DNA from: an uncultured Oscillospiraceae bacterium
Lineage (GTDB): Bacteria > Bacillota > Clostridia > Oscillospirales > Oscillospiraceae
Direction of reading: 5' to 3'
NCBI GenBank assembly: GCA_934636305.1
Contig: CAKUAM010000094.1
Coordinates: forward strand, 1 to 6,723
DNA: 6,723 nt
Shown: piece by piece, positions 1 to 5,515 of the stretch
Numbering within the stretch: the stretch's first letter is position 1
Layout of the letters: each line of letters starts with the position of its first letter
Program-made: the position numbers and the translations under genes
The notes under the pieces: generated by a model
Databases searched by the model: none
Told to the model about the DNA's origin: nothing
Seen by the model: the letters and a program-made list of their open reading frames with translations, nothing else

Positions 1-50
1 TGCAGCAATTCACCGCGCCGGGGAGTGAATATCCCTGCAGTCTGACAACT

Positions 51-791
51 TCATCGTCCGGCCAAAGCCAAAAATTTCTTATCAGACTGGATCGCCTGCG
101 TCAGGAATTTGCCATCCCGGAACAGCGCATAGGTCGTGACCGGTGCGGGTACATTCTGCGCAGATTCTTTGTCAGTGATATGGATGACCTTGAACGCGAT
201 ACCATGTTCCTTTGCCGCCTCCTGCACCCGTGGTACCCAATAATAGGTGTAGGGACACTGATCGGTGTAATACAGGACAAAACCGTTATCCTCAATTGCC
301 GGATGCTTCGCGCATTCCCGGAACTTTGGCATCTGTGCGGACGGTTCCATGGGAAGGTACATGAGATTGATTCCGCAGTCGGATATGTCTGCCACACGGA
401 ACCCCTTGTAGGTCAGAAATTTAGGATCTGCAAGAAATTCCCGTTTCCGGCCCTCCGCGCACAGAATACAAATGCCTTCCTTCCCCTGCGTCTTAGCGTC
501 CCGGATACATTCCTCCAGCAGATCGTTTGAGTATCCATGTCCCTTCATGGAACCGGATACCCAGAGACAGTCAATGTAGAGATAACCGTCTGCCTCAATA
601 GGCACCCAGGCGTTTTCAGCCGGAATGTATTCGATAAAGCATTTACCGCGTTCCTCACTGCGATAGAAAACAAGTCCATCATCAAAGCGCTGCCGCAGCC
701 ATTCCTTTTTGGCGACGCTCTGCTTGCCGGACATGGCGCAGCAGATATGTTCCTTGTCAATATTTTCTTTTGTGATCCGAATATAGTTCAT
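51..791 (-). CDS. GNAT acetyltransferase with C-terminal YoaP-type domain
   Basis: The 246-residue product has an N-terminal GNAT fold (about residues 1-150) and a C-terminal domain of the YoaP type (about 160-246). The acetyl-CoA pyrophosphate-binding loop is visible as KGHGYSNDLL at residues 83-92. The C-terminal part reads like a thioredoxin fold: a beta strand leads into CPYT (179-182), followed by a helix and later a Pro-containing turn before the strand YALFRDGKF. Only one Cys is present in the CPYT motif, so a dithiol reaction there is unlikely. The start at 791 was chosen because family members as I recall them begin near MNYIRITKEN and a GGGAAG site lies about 7 bases upstream. An ATG at 812 and a GTG at 821 are alternatives. 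The substrate is unknown. It lies 175 bp behind degV on the same strand with no clear terminator between, so cotranscription is possible. Confidence 0.85.
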   Translation of the reverse strand: MNYIRITKENIDKEHICCAMSGKQSVAKKEWLRQRFDDGLVFYRSEERGKCFIEYIPAENAWVPIEADGYLYIDCLWVSGSMKGHGYSNDLLEECIRDAKTQGKEGICILCAEGRKREFLADPKFLTYKGFRVADISDCGINLMYLPMEPSAQMPKFRECAKHPAIEDNGFVLYYTDQCPYTYYWVPRVQEAAKEHGIAFKVIHITDKESAQNVPAPVTTYALFRDGKFLTQAIQSDKKFLALAGR

Positions 792-966
792 AGCCGTTCT
801 TCCCGTCTGCATTTTGGACACAGCAGCCAGTTTCCCGGACTCCTATCCCCTGTCCATCTGCTGTGGGCAAAGATCAGCGTAATCTGCCGCGTTTTGCTGC
901 CTGCAGCTGCTTCTGCCCTCATAAGGCGTAGCCTTGACATCCGGGTCACGCCTTCGTCCTTTATCT

Positions 967-1812
967 TTATTCCTGATTTTTCCGGAAAAACGCCACTGCC
1001 ACAACGCCCGGGCCCGTGTGTGTTCCGACCACACTGCAGATTCTCGTCGAGGCAAGCGTCTCGGCGTGCCCCTGCCAGAGGCTTCTGCTGTCCTCAACAT
1101 ATTTTCTGAGGCACACATCACTCAGGCCGCTGTAGCCCAGCAGGAGCGGCAGATCAAAATCAATGCCGCCGCAGGTATGTACCTTCTCCATCAGGAGATT
1201 ATTGCCCTGCTTTGAGCCTCTGGCCTTCCCAACGACAAGAATTTCACCGTCCTGCACCGTGACAACAGGCTTGATGCTCAGAAGTCCGCCGGCGAACGCC
1301 ACCGTCCTGGAAATCCGGCCGCCGCGCTTGAGATATTCCAGTGTGTCAAGCAGCGCAAGCAGACATACATCCTGCCGCTTTTTTTCAAGCCGGCGGACAA
1401 TCTGCGCCGCATCCATGCCGCTTCTGGCACACTGCAGGGCATACTCTGCCAGAATGCCGGAGCCAATGGCTACCGTCTGGCTGTCCACCACATAAATATT
1501 CTCATAGCCGTCCGCCGCAATGCACGCACTCTGGTAGGTGCCGGAGAGCTTGGACGAAATGGTCAGAACCACAGCGCTGTCCCCCGCACGTGCAACCTCG
1601 CGGAACACCTCATCAAAGCTGGCCGGCGTTGCCTGACTCGTTGTCGGCAGAATATCACTTTCCACAAGCCGCTCATAGAAGCGTTCACGGTCAATGGTCA
1701 CGCCATCCACAAAGGCTTCGTCGCCAAAATGCACCGTCAGCGGAACGACGCGATAAGCACCGCGCGCATCATCCGGCAGATCGACGGTAGAATCTATAAT
1801 AATCTGAACCAT
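967..1812 (-). CDS. DegV family protein (fatty-acid-binding)
   Basis: This 281-residue protein matches the DegV family along its whole length. DegV proteins bind a long-chain fatty acid in a cleft between two alpha/beta domains, and some (FakB) present it to the kinase FakA for phosphorylation. Visible family features are the N-terminal strand with DST (7-9), the TTSQ motif (57-60), SSKLSGTYQSA (86-96), LEYLKRGGRIS (158-168) and the C-terminal GTHTGPG (263-269). The start at 1812 has AGGGAGG about 7 bases upstream; an in-frame ATG 12 codons further upstream would put that site inside the gene. No fakA-like kinase gene is in the window, so a partner would have to be encoded elsewhere. Expression is probably driven by the strong promoter at 1869-1897. 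The fatty acid specificity cannot be read from the sequence. Confidence 0.93.
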   Translation of the reverse strand: MVQIIIDSTVDLPDDARGAYRVVPLTVHFGDEAFVDGVTIDRERFYERLVESDILPTTSQATPASFDEVFREVARAGDSAVVLTISSKLSGTYQSACIAADGYENIYVVDSQTVAIGSGILAEYALQCARSGMDAAQIVRRLEKKRQDVCLLALLDTLEYLKRGGRISRTVAFAGGLLSIKPVVTVQDGEILVVGKARGSKQGNNLLMEKVHTCGGIDFDLPLLLGYSGLSDVCLRKYVEDSRSLWQGHAETLASTRICSVVGTHTGPGVVAVAFFRKNQE

Positions 1813-1830
1813 ACCATATCCTCCCTGCTC
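1806..1830 (-). promoter_or_regulatory. Start region of degV with Shine-Dalgarno site
   Basis: On the minus strand AGGGAGG is followed, about 7 bases later, by the ATG at 1812. An overlapping ATG 5 bases upstream is out of frame and too close to the ribosome site. This fixes the DegV start at MVQIIIDST, the usual N-terminus of the family. Confidence 0.75.
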
Positions 1831-1868
1831 TGCTGTCCATCGGCCCACGCCGAAAAAAATGTCTGGTT

Positions 1869-1897
1869 ATCATACCGCACCGTGTCAGATTTGTCAA
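1869..1897 (-). promoter_or_regulatory. Sigma-A type promoter for degV
   Basis: Read on the minus strand, a perfect -35 box TTGACA (1892-1897) is followed after 17 bases by TATGAT (1869-1874), one mismatch from the consensus -10. Transcription should start near 1862, giving a leader of about 50 nucleotides before the degV ATG. The leader carries an A/T-rich run but no clear riboswitch fold. Confidence 0.85.
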
Positions 1898-1916
1898 CCA
1901 CTCGCCGCAGAGGTGT

Positions 1917-1945
1917 TTGCTTTTTCCCAGCCAATGTGCTACCAT
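1917..1945 (+). promoter_or_regulatory. Possible promoter for the MATE gene
   Basis: TTGCTT (1917-1922) and TACCAT (1940-1945) are separated by 17 bases on the plus strand, giving three and four matches to the sigma-A hexamers. It is much weaker than the divergent degV promoter, whose -35 box lies only about 20 bp away. The spacing is right, and it is the best candidate seen upstream of the start at 1990. Confidence 0.4.
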
Positions 1946-1978
1946 AACTGCAATTGTCGTTTCACATCGCACCAAAGC

Positions 1979-1984
1979 AGGAGG
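1979..1984 (+). promoter_or_regulatory. Shine-Dalgarno site deciding the MATE start
   Basis: A perfect AGGAGG lies 5 bases before the ATG at 1990. It rules out the longer reading from the TTG at 1954, which would place the ribosome site inside the coding region. Confidence 0.85.
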
Positions 1985-1989
1985 CCGTC

Positions 1990-3330
1990 ATGTACCGCGA
2001 TCTGACCAGAGGAAGCATCACAAAAGGACTTATGCTGTTTGCACTGCCCATGGTGGCAGGCAATCTTCTGCAGCAGCTCTATAATATTGCTGACACGCTG
2101 ATCGTCGGACAGGCGCTCGGTCGGAACGCGCTGGCCGCCGTTGGCTCGGCCTATACGCTGATGACGTTTCTGACGTCTGTTTTTCTTGGGCTTTCCATGG
2201 GTGCAGGCGCGCTGTTTTCCATCTATCTCGGCAAACAGGATCATGCATTGCTGCGCGCGGCAGTCGCGCACGCATTCGTTCTGATCCTCGCCGTCACCGC
2301 CGTGCTCAACGTACTCGTCTACCTCTTTCTCGATCCGCTTCTGCATTTCCTGCAGGTTCCGTCGGAGCTGTACAGCGCCATGCGCGGCTATCTCGCCATC
2401 ATCTTCTCCGGCCTTGCCGCAACGTTTCTCTATAACTTCTTTGCGTGTCTGCTGCGCGCGGCGGGCAACTCCGTGACGCCCCTGTGGTTCCTTGGAATCT
2501 CCGCCGCCGTCAACATTGGGCTCGATCTGCTGTTCGTGCTGCGGTTTGGCTGGGGCATTGCCGGGACGGCAGCTGCAACCGTGTTCTCCCAATATCTTTC
2601 CGGCATTGGCCTGACCATTTATGTACTCCGGCGCTGCCCGGAGCTTGTGCCGCGGCGCGCCGATTTCCGCTGGAACCGGAAGATTCTTGGCGAAATTCTG
2701 GATCTGTCGCTTCTGACCTGTGCGCAGCAGTCCGCCATGAATTTCGGGATTCTGCTCGTCCAGCGTCTTGTCGACAGCTTCGGCGCGGTAACCATGGCGG
2801 CCTTTGCTGCGGCTGTAAAGATCGACTCCTTCGCTTATCTGCCGGTGCAGGACTTCGGCAATGCGTTTTCCACGTTTGTCGCACAGAATTATGGTGCCGG
2901 ACAGACCGCACGGCTGCGTGAAGGGTTCCGGAAGGCAACCATCGCCAGCGTCTGCTTCTCGGCGGTCATCTCGCTTCTTGTCGTGGTGTTCGCGCAGCCG
3001 CTGCTGCATATTTTCGTGCAGGCCAGGGAAACACAGGTTCTTGCAGCCGGCGTACAGTATCTGCGCATTGAAGGCGCGTGCTATATCGGCATCGGCTGTC
3101 TGTTCCTGCTTTATGGCTTCTACCGGGCCATCAAACGCCCCGGCATGTCTGTGGTCCTGACCGTGATTTCACTCGGCGTGCGCGTTGCGCTCGCCTATGC
3201 GCTTGCCGGCCCTGTCGGGCAGGTCGGCATCTGGGTTGCCATTCCCATCGGCTGGCTGCTGGCAGATCTGGCGGGCTATGGATATTATTTTCTGCGCAAA
3301 CGACAGCTGCTTGCACAGCCAAAGCACTGA
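1990..3330 (+). CDS. MATE family multidrug efflux transporter
   Basis: The 446-residue protein is an inner-membrane antiporter of the MATE family, which exports cationic drugs or metabolites in exchange for Na+ or H+. The length is normal for the family. It has about twelve hydrophobic segments arranged as two MatE repeats (about residues 15-210 and 235-440). Family signatures include the first-helix region ALPMVAGNLLQQLYNIADTLIVG (18-40, with Asp35), the LRAAGNSVTP loop (155-164) and FVAQNYGAGQ (296-305) at the start of the second half. A short basic tail follows the last helix. It resembles the Clostridia MATE proteins commonly annotated as MepA- or DinF-like, but substrate and coupling ion cannot be assigned. 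The gene is divergent from degV and has no terminator immediately after its stop. The first convincing one is at 3768-3814, beyond the repeat. Confidence 0.95.
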   Translation: MYRDLTRGSITKGLMLFALPMVAGNLLQQLYNIADTLIVGQALGRNALAAVGSAYTLMTFLTSVFLGLSMGAGALFSIYLGKQDHALLRAAVAHAFVLILAVTAVLNVLVYLFLDPLLHFLQVPSELYSAMRGYLAIIFSGLAATFLYNFFACLLRAAGNSVTPLWFLGISAAVNIGLDLLFVLRFGWGIAGTAAATVFSQYLSGIGLTIYVLRRCPELVPRRADFRWNRKILGEILDLSLLTCAQQSAMNFGILLVQRLVDSFGAVTMAAFAAAVKIDSFAYLPVQDFGNAFSTFVAQNYGAGQTARLREGFRKATIASVCFSAVISLLVVVFAQPLLHIFVQARETQVLAAGVQYLRIEGACYIGIGCLFLLYGFYRAIKRPGMSVVLTVISLGVRVALAYALAGPVGQVGIWVAIPIGWLLADLAGYGYYFLRKRQLLAQPKH

Positions 3331-3381
3331 TAAACTGCCGTTTCCATTGGTTTTGCTGCGTTGACCGCAAACTCTGATTGG

Positions 3382-3409
3382 TTGACAAACTGACAATTAT
3401 TGATAGACT
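3382..3409 (+). promoter_or_regulatory. Promoter-like sequence ahead of repeat copy A
   Basis: A perfect -35 box TTGACA (3382-3387) is followed after 16 bases by TAGACT (3404-3409), four matches to the -10 consensus. Transcription would begin near 3416 and enter the first hairpin of the repeat about 40 bases later. No gene follows on this strand, so if it is active it would make a non-coding RNA. Copy B does not share this sequence. Confidence 0.35.
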
Positions 3410-3453
3410 GCAAACCATCTCCGAAGTCTTCAGCTTGGTTCTGTCTCCGACGG

Positions 3454-3487
3454 CCCCCTCTTTTCCGCCTTGCCGGAAAAGAGGGGG
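3454..3487 (+). other. Hairpin 1 of repeat copy A
   Basis: A perfect 14-bp stem (3454-3467 with 3474-3487) closes a 6-base loop CCTTGC. The inner seven pairs and the loop are identical in copy B. In the outer half, two pairs differ between the copies and both keep Watson-Crick pairing. No T-run follows, so it is not an intrinsic terminator on either strand. Confidence 0.8.
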
Positions 3488-3658
3488 GAGAAAAGGGGCG
3501 CTTGGTTACGTTTGGTGCCTACCGCCTCTGAATTTTGGGCGAGAAACAAATTTGCCAGCACACATATTGCCCCAACACACCTCACCGGAGTCTGACTACG
3601 CGCCGCCCGTCATTTCGGAATCAAATCTGATAGTAGTTGCGGTTTCATAGGTGCAGAA

Positions 3659-3698
3659 AATCCGCACTGCGAACAAAAATGGTCACGCAGTGCGGATT
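3659..3698 (+). other. Hairpin 2 of repeat copy A
   Basis: A perfect 13-bp stem pairs AATCCGCACTGCG (3659-3671) with 3686-3698, leaving a 14-base A-rich loop. The equivalent hairpin in copy B (6652-6693) has changed at four pairs without losing the stem. The flanking GATTCGC is shared. Confidence 0.8.
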
Positions 3699-3730
3699 CG
3701 CATTGGGCTTCCAGGCAGCGCGGGAAAGAT

Positions 3731-3757
3731 CCAAGAAAACCGAAGCGGTTTTCTTGG
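3731..3757 (+). other. Hairpin after repeat copy A
   Basis: CCAAGAAAACCG (3731-3742) pairs perfectly with 3746-3757 around AAG, or with a five-base loop if the last pair stays open. It lies directly after the conserved end of copy A. Whether it belongs to the element cannot be told, because the window stops at this point in copy B. Confidence 0.65.
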
Positions 3758-3767
3758 TCGCTTTAAG

Positions 3768-3814
3768 GGAGTCTGAGGGGAAATCGAAATCCCCTCAGGC
3801 TCCTTTTTTCTTTT
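3768..3814 (+). terminator. Strong plus-strand intrinsic terminator
   Basis: A 13-bp stem (3768-3780 with 3791-3803, one G.T pair) with a 10-base loop is followed immediately by TTTTTTCTTTT (3804-3814). The reverse strand has no comparable T-run. It would end transcripts from the MATE gene and any RNA started at the promoter-like site at 3382-3409, before they enter the convergent 497-aa gene. Confidence 0.85.
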
Positions 3815-3816
3815 GC

Positions 3817-3856
3817 CAGCGTTTTCTTTTTTGGAGAGGCAAAAAAGAAAATGCTG
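3817..3856. other. A/T-rich 17-bp hairpin
   Basis: Positions 3817-3833 pair with 3840-3856, with one G.T pair and a 6-base loop. The stem has a run of six T in one arm opposite six A in the other. It directly follows the terminator and could back it up, but there is no T-run beyond the stem on either strand. Confidence 0.6.
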
Positions 3857-3954
3857 AAAAACATCGTTCCTATAAAAGCAAAGTTCCCTTTCCTTCCAGT
3901 CCGCTTGAGGGCAATTATAAAGGAGTTAAATTTAATCCAACATTATCTTGCACA

Positions 3955-4004
3955 AAGCTGACAAACAGGCTGCTGCATCCCTGCAGCAGCCTGTTTGTCA
4001 GCTT
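3955..4004 (-). other. 23-bp perfect hairpin overlapping the stop of the 497-aa gene
   Basis: Positions 3955-3977 are the exact reverse complement of 3982-4004, around four bases. In the minus-strand transcript the loop is GGGA, a GNRA-type tetraloop. The TGA stop of the upstream gene (3998-4000) lies within the first arm. A 3'-end or terminator role is likely from its position, but only a few T follow (the stem ends in CTT and then TGTGC), so it is not a textbook intrinsic terminator. It might instead protect the mRNA end. Confidence 0.75.
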
Positions 4005-5491
4005 GTCAAGCCCAATTTTCGGTCGCACTGCTCGCAAAACACAAGTCCGCAGGCCAATGCCTGCTGCTCTGCGCTGCCGCGCTCCGGCACAAAACAGAAC
4101 ATACGCTCGCACAGCGTCTCAAGCGGCGCATTCTGCAGCTTTGTTTGCTGCTGCGTATCATAGAGCGCACGCTGCTTGACGATATTCTTGCTGCCTGCCG
4201 CAGCCAGGAACCGGTACTGCCGATCCATCTGGTGTGCAACCAGCGGCACCGCCTCGCCGATAAACGCGTCCACATCCGCCATGACCTGCGCAGCCTCCGG
4301 CAGAGAGCTGTCCGCGCGCCGGTCGTGCGCAGCGCGAACCGGAACAGCCAGATATTCCACGGGCGTGAACCGGTAAAACCGGATAATGGCGATCTGCCTG
4401 ATGTCGTCCTTTTCCGGATTTGACCCGGTTGTCTCCAGCTGCAGCGCGTAAAAATCCTCCAGCGCCGCCTTTGGCGTGTGCCGGGTCAGAAGCCACAGCT
4501 CCGGCGACGGAACGCTTCCGCCCGCTGCCGCCTGTGCATGGGCATCCGTCTGCACCGCGTGGCGCGGCAGCGACGGCAGAATATGAGAGAACCACGTCTG
4601 CGCCTGCACATATGCCTGCAGCGCGGCGCGCTGCTGCTCTGTGCGCCAGAGGATTCCGGCGCTGAGATCTGCAATGCCGCCAGCAGAGGTACGTCTGGCC
4701 CGGACAGTCCCATGAACACCGAAGCCCGGGATGCGGAAATGGCCTTCAATGTCCGAATAGCGCGCCTTACTCTGCACCAACGAAGCAAACGCCTCATCGC
4801 TGCACGCCGCCTCCCAGTCCGCCCGGAACGCGTCACAGGCTGCAATATCCTGCTGCGCCTGCGCAGGGCCGCGCCCGCCTGTCATTGCATCTATAGCCGT
4901 ATATGCCCGGCCCAGCTGCTCCAGCTGCGCGGCGAGCTGTGCCCGCCCCGGACGCGTGCCCCTGGGCTGCTTTGGCTGCCGCCGTAGCACATGCTCCGGC
5001 TTCGCACTGCGCTCGATATTCGGCTCTGCCGGCGCCGCCCCTGCGGCCCGTTCCGGCTCCCGCCGGACTGCTGCCTGCTCCAACCGTGCAGGGCTGCCGC
5101 CAATCAGTGCCTGCGCCTGCTGCAAAAGCTCATCGAGAGAGAGCTCCTGCCCAAGCTCTGACGCGTCCGCTGTAAGAAGCTCCGCCTCTGCAGCCTCCAG
5201 GGATGCCTGCGGCACAGTTTCTTCTGCGGTGTGCATCTGCTCCGCCGTCTGCTGCACAGACGCGTCCAGCTCCTCCCCGGTCCGCGCTGCCGCAGCCTGC
5301 TGCTTCTGCTTTTCCCTTTCCGCGTTGCGGAGCGCCTCCTGCTCCCACAGGCGCTTCGGCAGCGCGCAGATCACAACCGTAACCAGGCCGGACGTTGCAA
5401 CGCCTGTCGCAACAATCAGCTGCACCTGAATGAGGCAGATGCCAATCAGAAGCAGCAAAAAGCCAATGATTACGCCCTTTACAGATTTCAT
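3998..5491 (-). CDS. Membrane-anchored protein with degenerate DnaQ-like exonuclease domain
   Basis: The 497-residue product begins with two hydrophobic segments (about 5-24 and 26-44) and a basic KRLW. A long Ala/Gln/Glu-rich, probably coiled or disordered stretch follows (about 50-240), then a middle region I do not recognise (about 243-345) and a DnaQ/DEDDh-fold domain (about 346-490). The fold is recognised from YALQLETTGSNPEKDDIRQIAIIRF (348-372), PLVAHQMDRQYRFL (416-429), YDT (444-446) and ALACGLVF (478-485). The residues that bind catalytic metals in active members are mostly replaced: Gln351 for Asp in motif I (Glu353 remains), Gln425 for Asp in motif II, and Gly472 and Gln477 for the His and Asp of motif III. 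It is therefore probably not a nuclease. It follows surE by 24 bp and likely shares its transcript. A GGGGGAA (5499-5505) is a plausible ribosome site. Confidence 0.8.
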   Translation of the reverse strand: MKSVKGVIIGFLLLLIGICLIQVQLIVATGVATSGLVTVVICALPKRLWEQEALRNAEREKQKQQAAAARTGEELDASVQQTAEQMHTAEETVPQASLEAAEAELLTADASELGQELSLDELLQQAQALIGGSPARLEQAAVRREPERAAGAAPAEPNIERSAKPEHVLRRQPKQPRGTRPGRAQLAAQLEQLGRAYTAIDAMTGGRGPAQAQQDIAACDAFRADWEAACSDEAFASLVQSKARYSDIEGHFRIPGFGVHGTVRARRTSAGGIADLSAGILWRTEQQRAALQAYVQAQTWFSHILPSLPRHAVQTDAHAQAAAGGSVPSPELWLLTRHTPKAALEDFYALQLETTGSNPEKDDIRQIAIIRFYRFTPVEYLAVPVRAAHDRRADSSLPEAAQVMADVDAFIGEAVPLVAHQMDRQYRFLAAAGSKNIVKQRALYDTQQQTKLQNAPLETLCERMFCFVPERGSAEQQALACGLVFCEQCDRKLGLTS

Positions 5492-5515
5492 CGCCCAATT
5501 CCCCCGCTTTGCCGG

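Larger units (their letters stand above)
3442..3729 (+). repeat. Dispersed structured repeat, copy A
   Basis: This segment aligns end to end with 6437-6723 at nearly equal length (288 against 287 bp). Shared blocks are 24 identical bases at 3459-3482, 16 identical at 3488-3503, 32 with a single difference at 3595-3626, and 18 identical at 3712-3729. The stretches between blocks are clearly diverged. It holds two strong hairpins (3454-3487 and 3659-3698) that are also present in copy B. The strand is assigned from the downstream terminator. The left edge is where similarity fades; the right edge is unknown because copy B is cut by the window end, so the element may continue to about 3815 or beyond. 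Confidence 0.85.
3331..3997. other. Gene-free convergent region filled by repeat copy A and hairpins
   Basis: No credible protein-coding frame was found between the MATE stop and the stop of the convergent 497-aa gene. The region contains a promoter-like sequence (3382-3409), repeat copy A (3442-3729), a hairpin (3731-3757), an intrinsic terminator (3768-3814), an A/T-rich hairpin (3817-3856) and one arm of a long hairpin (3955-4004). About 95 bases between 3858 and 3954 show nothing recognisable. An AAGGAG at 3920-3925 is not followed by a start codon. Confidence 0.75.

Noticed and set aside
8..30. Short inverted repeat ATTCAC/GTGAAT just after the stop of the acetyltransferase gene
   Set aside because: The stem is only 6 bp and no T-run follows before the window edge, so it cannot be called a terminator.
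844..874. Possible minus-strand promoter (TTGCCC and GATAGG, 17 apart) for the acetyltransferase gene
   Set aside because: Both boxes match the consensus poorly and the region is GC-rich. Readthrough from degV is as likely.
923..954. Inverted repeat AAGGCGT/ACGCCTT between the YoaP-type gene and degV
   Set aside because: The stem is only 7 bp with an 18-base loop, and no T-run follows on the minus strand. It is not a convincing terminator or operator.
1939..3009. 356-codon open frame on the minus strand opposite the MATE gene
   Set aside because: It lies almost entirely antisense to a clearly conserved transporter. Its product is rich in charged and polar residues with no recognisable domain, and no start signal was seen.
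3378..3650. Open frames over both repeat copies (here and 6391-6699) that share PSFPPCRKR and RKGAL
   Set aside because: The similarity comes from the conserved DNA hairpin. Downstream the frames diverge and shift because of small indels. Neither has a convincing ribosome site, and substitutions follow stem pairing rather than codon positions.
3442..3856. CRISPR array
   Set aside because: The hairpins differ from one another and there is no regular repeat-spacer pattern.
3442..3860. Insertion sequence or MITE with terminal inverted repeats
   Set aside because: No transposase frame, no matching terminal inverted repeats at the visible edges and no flanking target duplication were found. A non-autonomous element stays possible only if the right end lies beyond the shared region.
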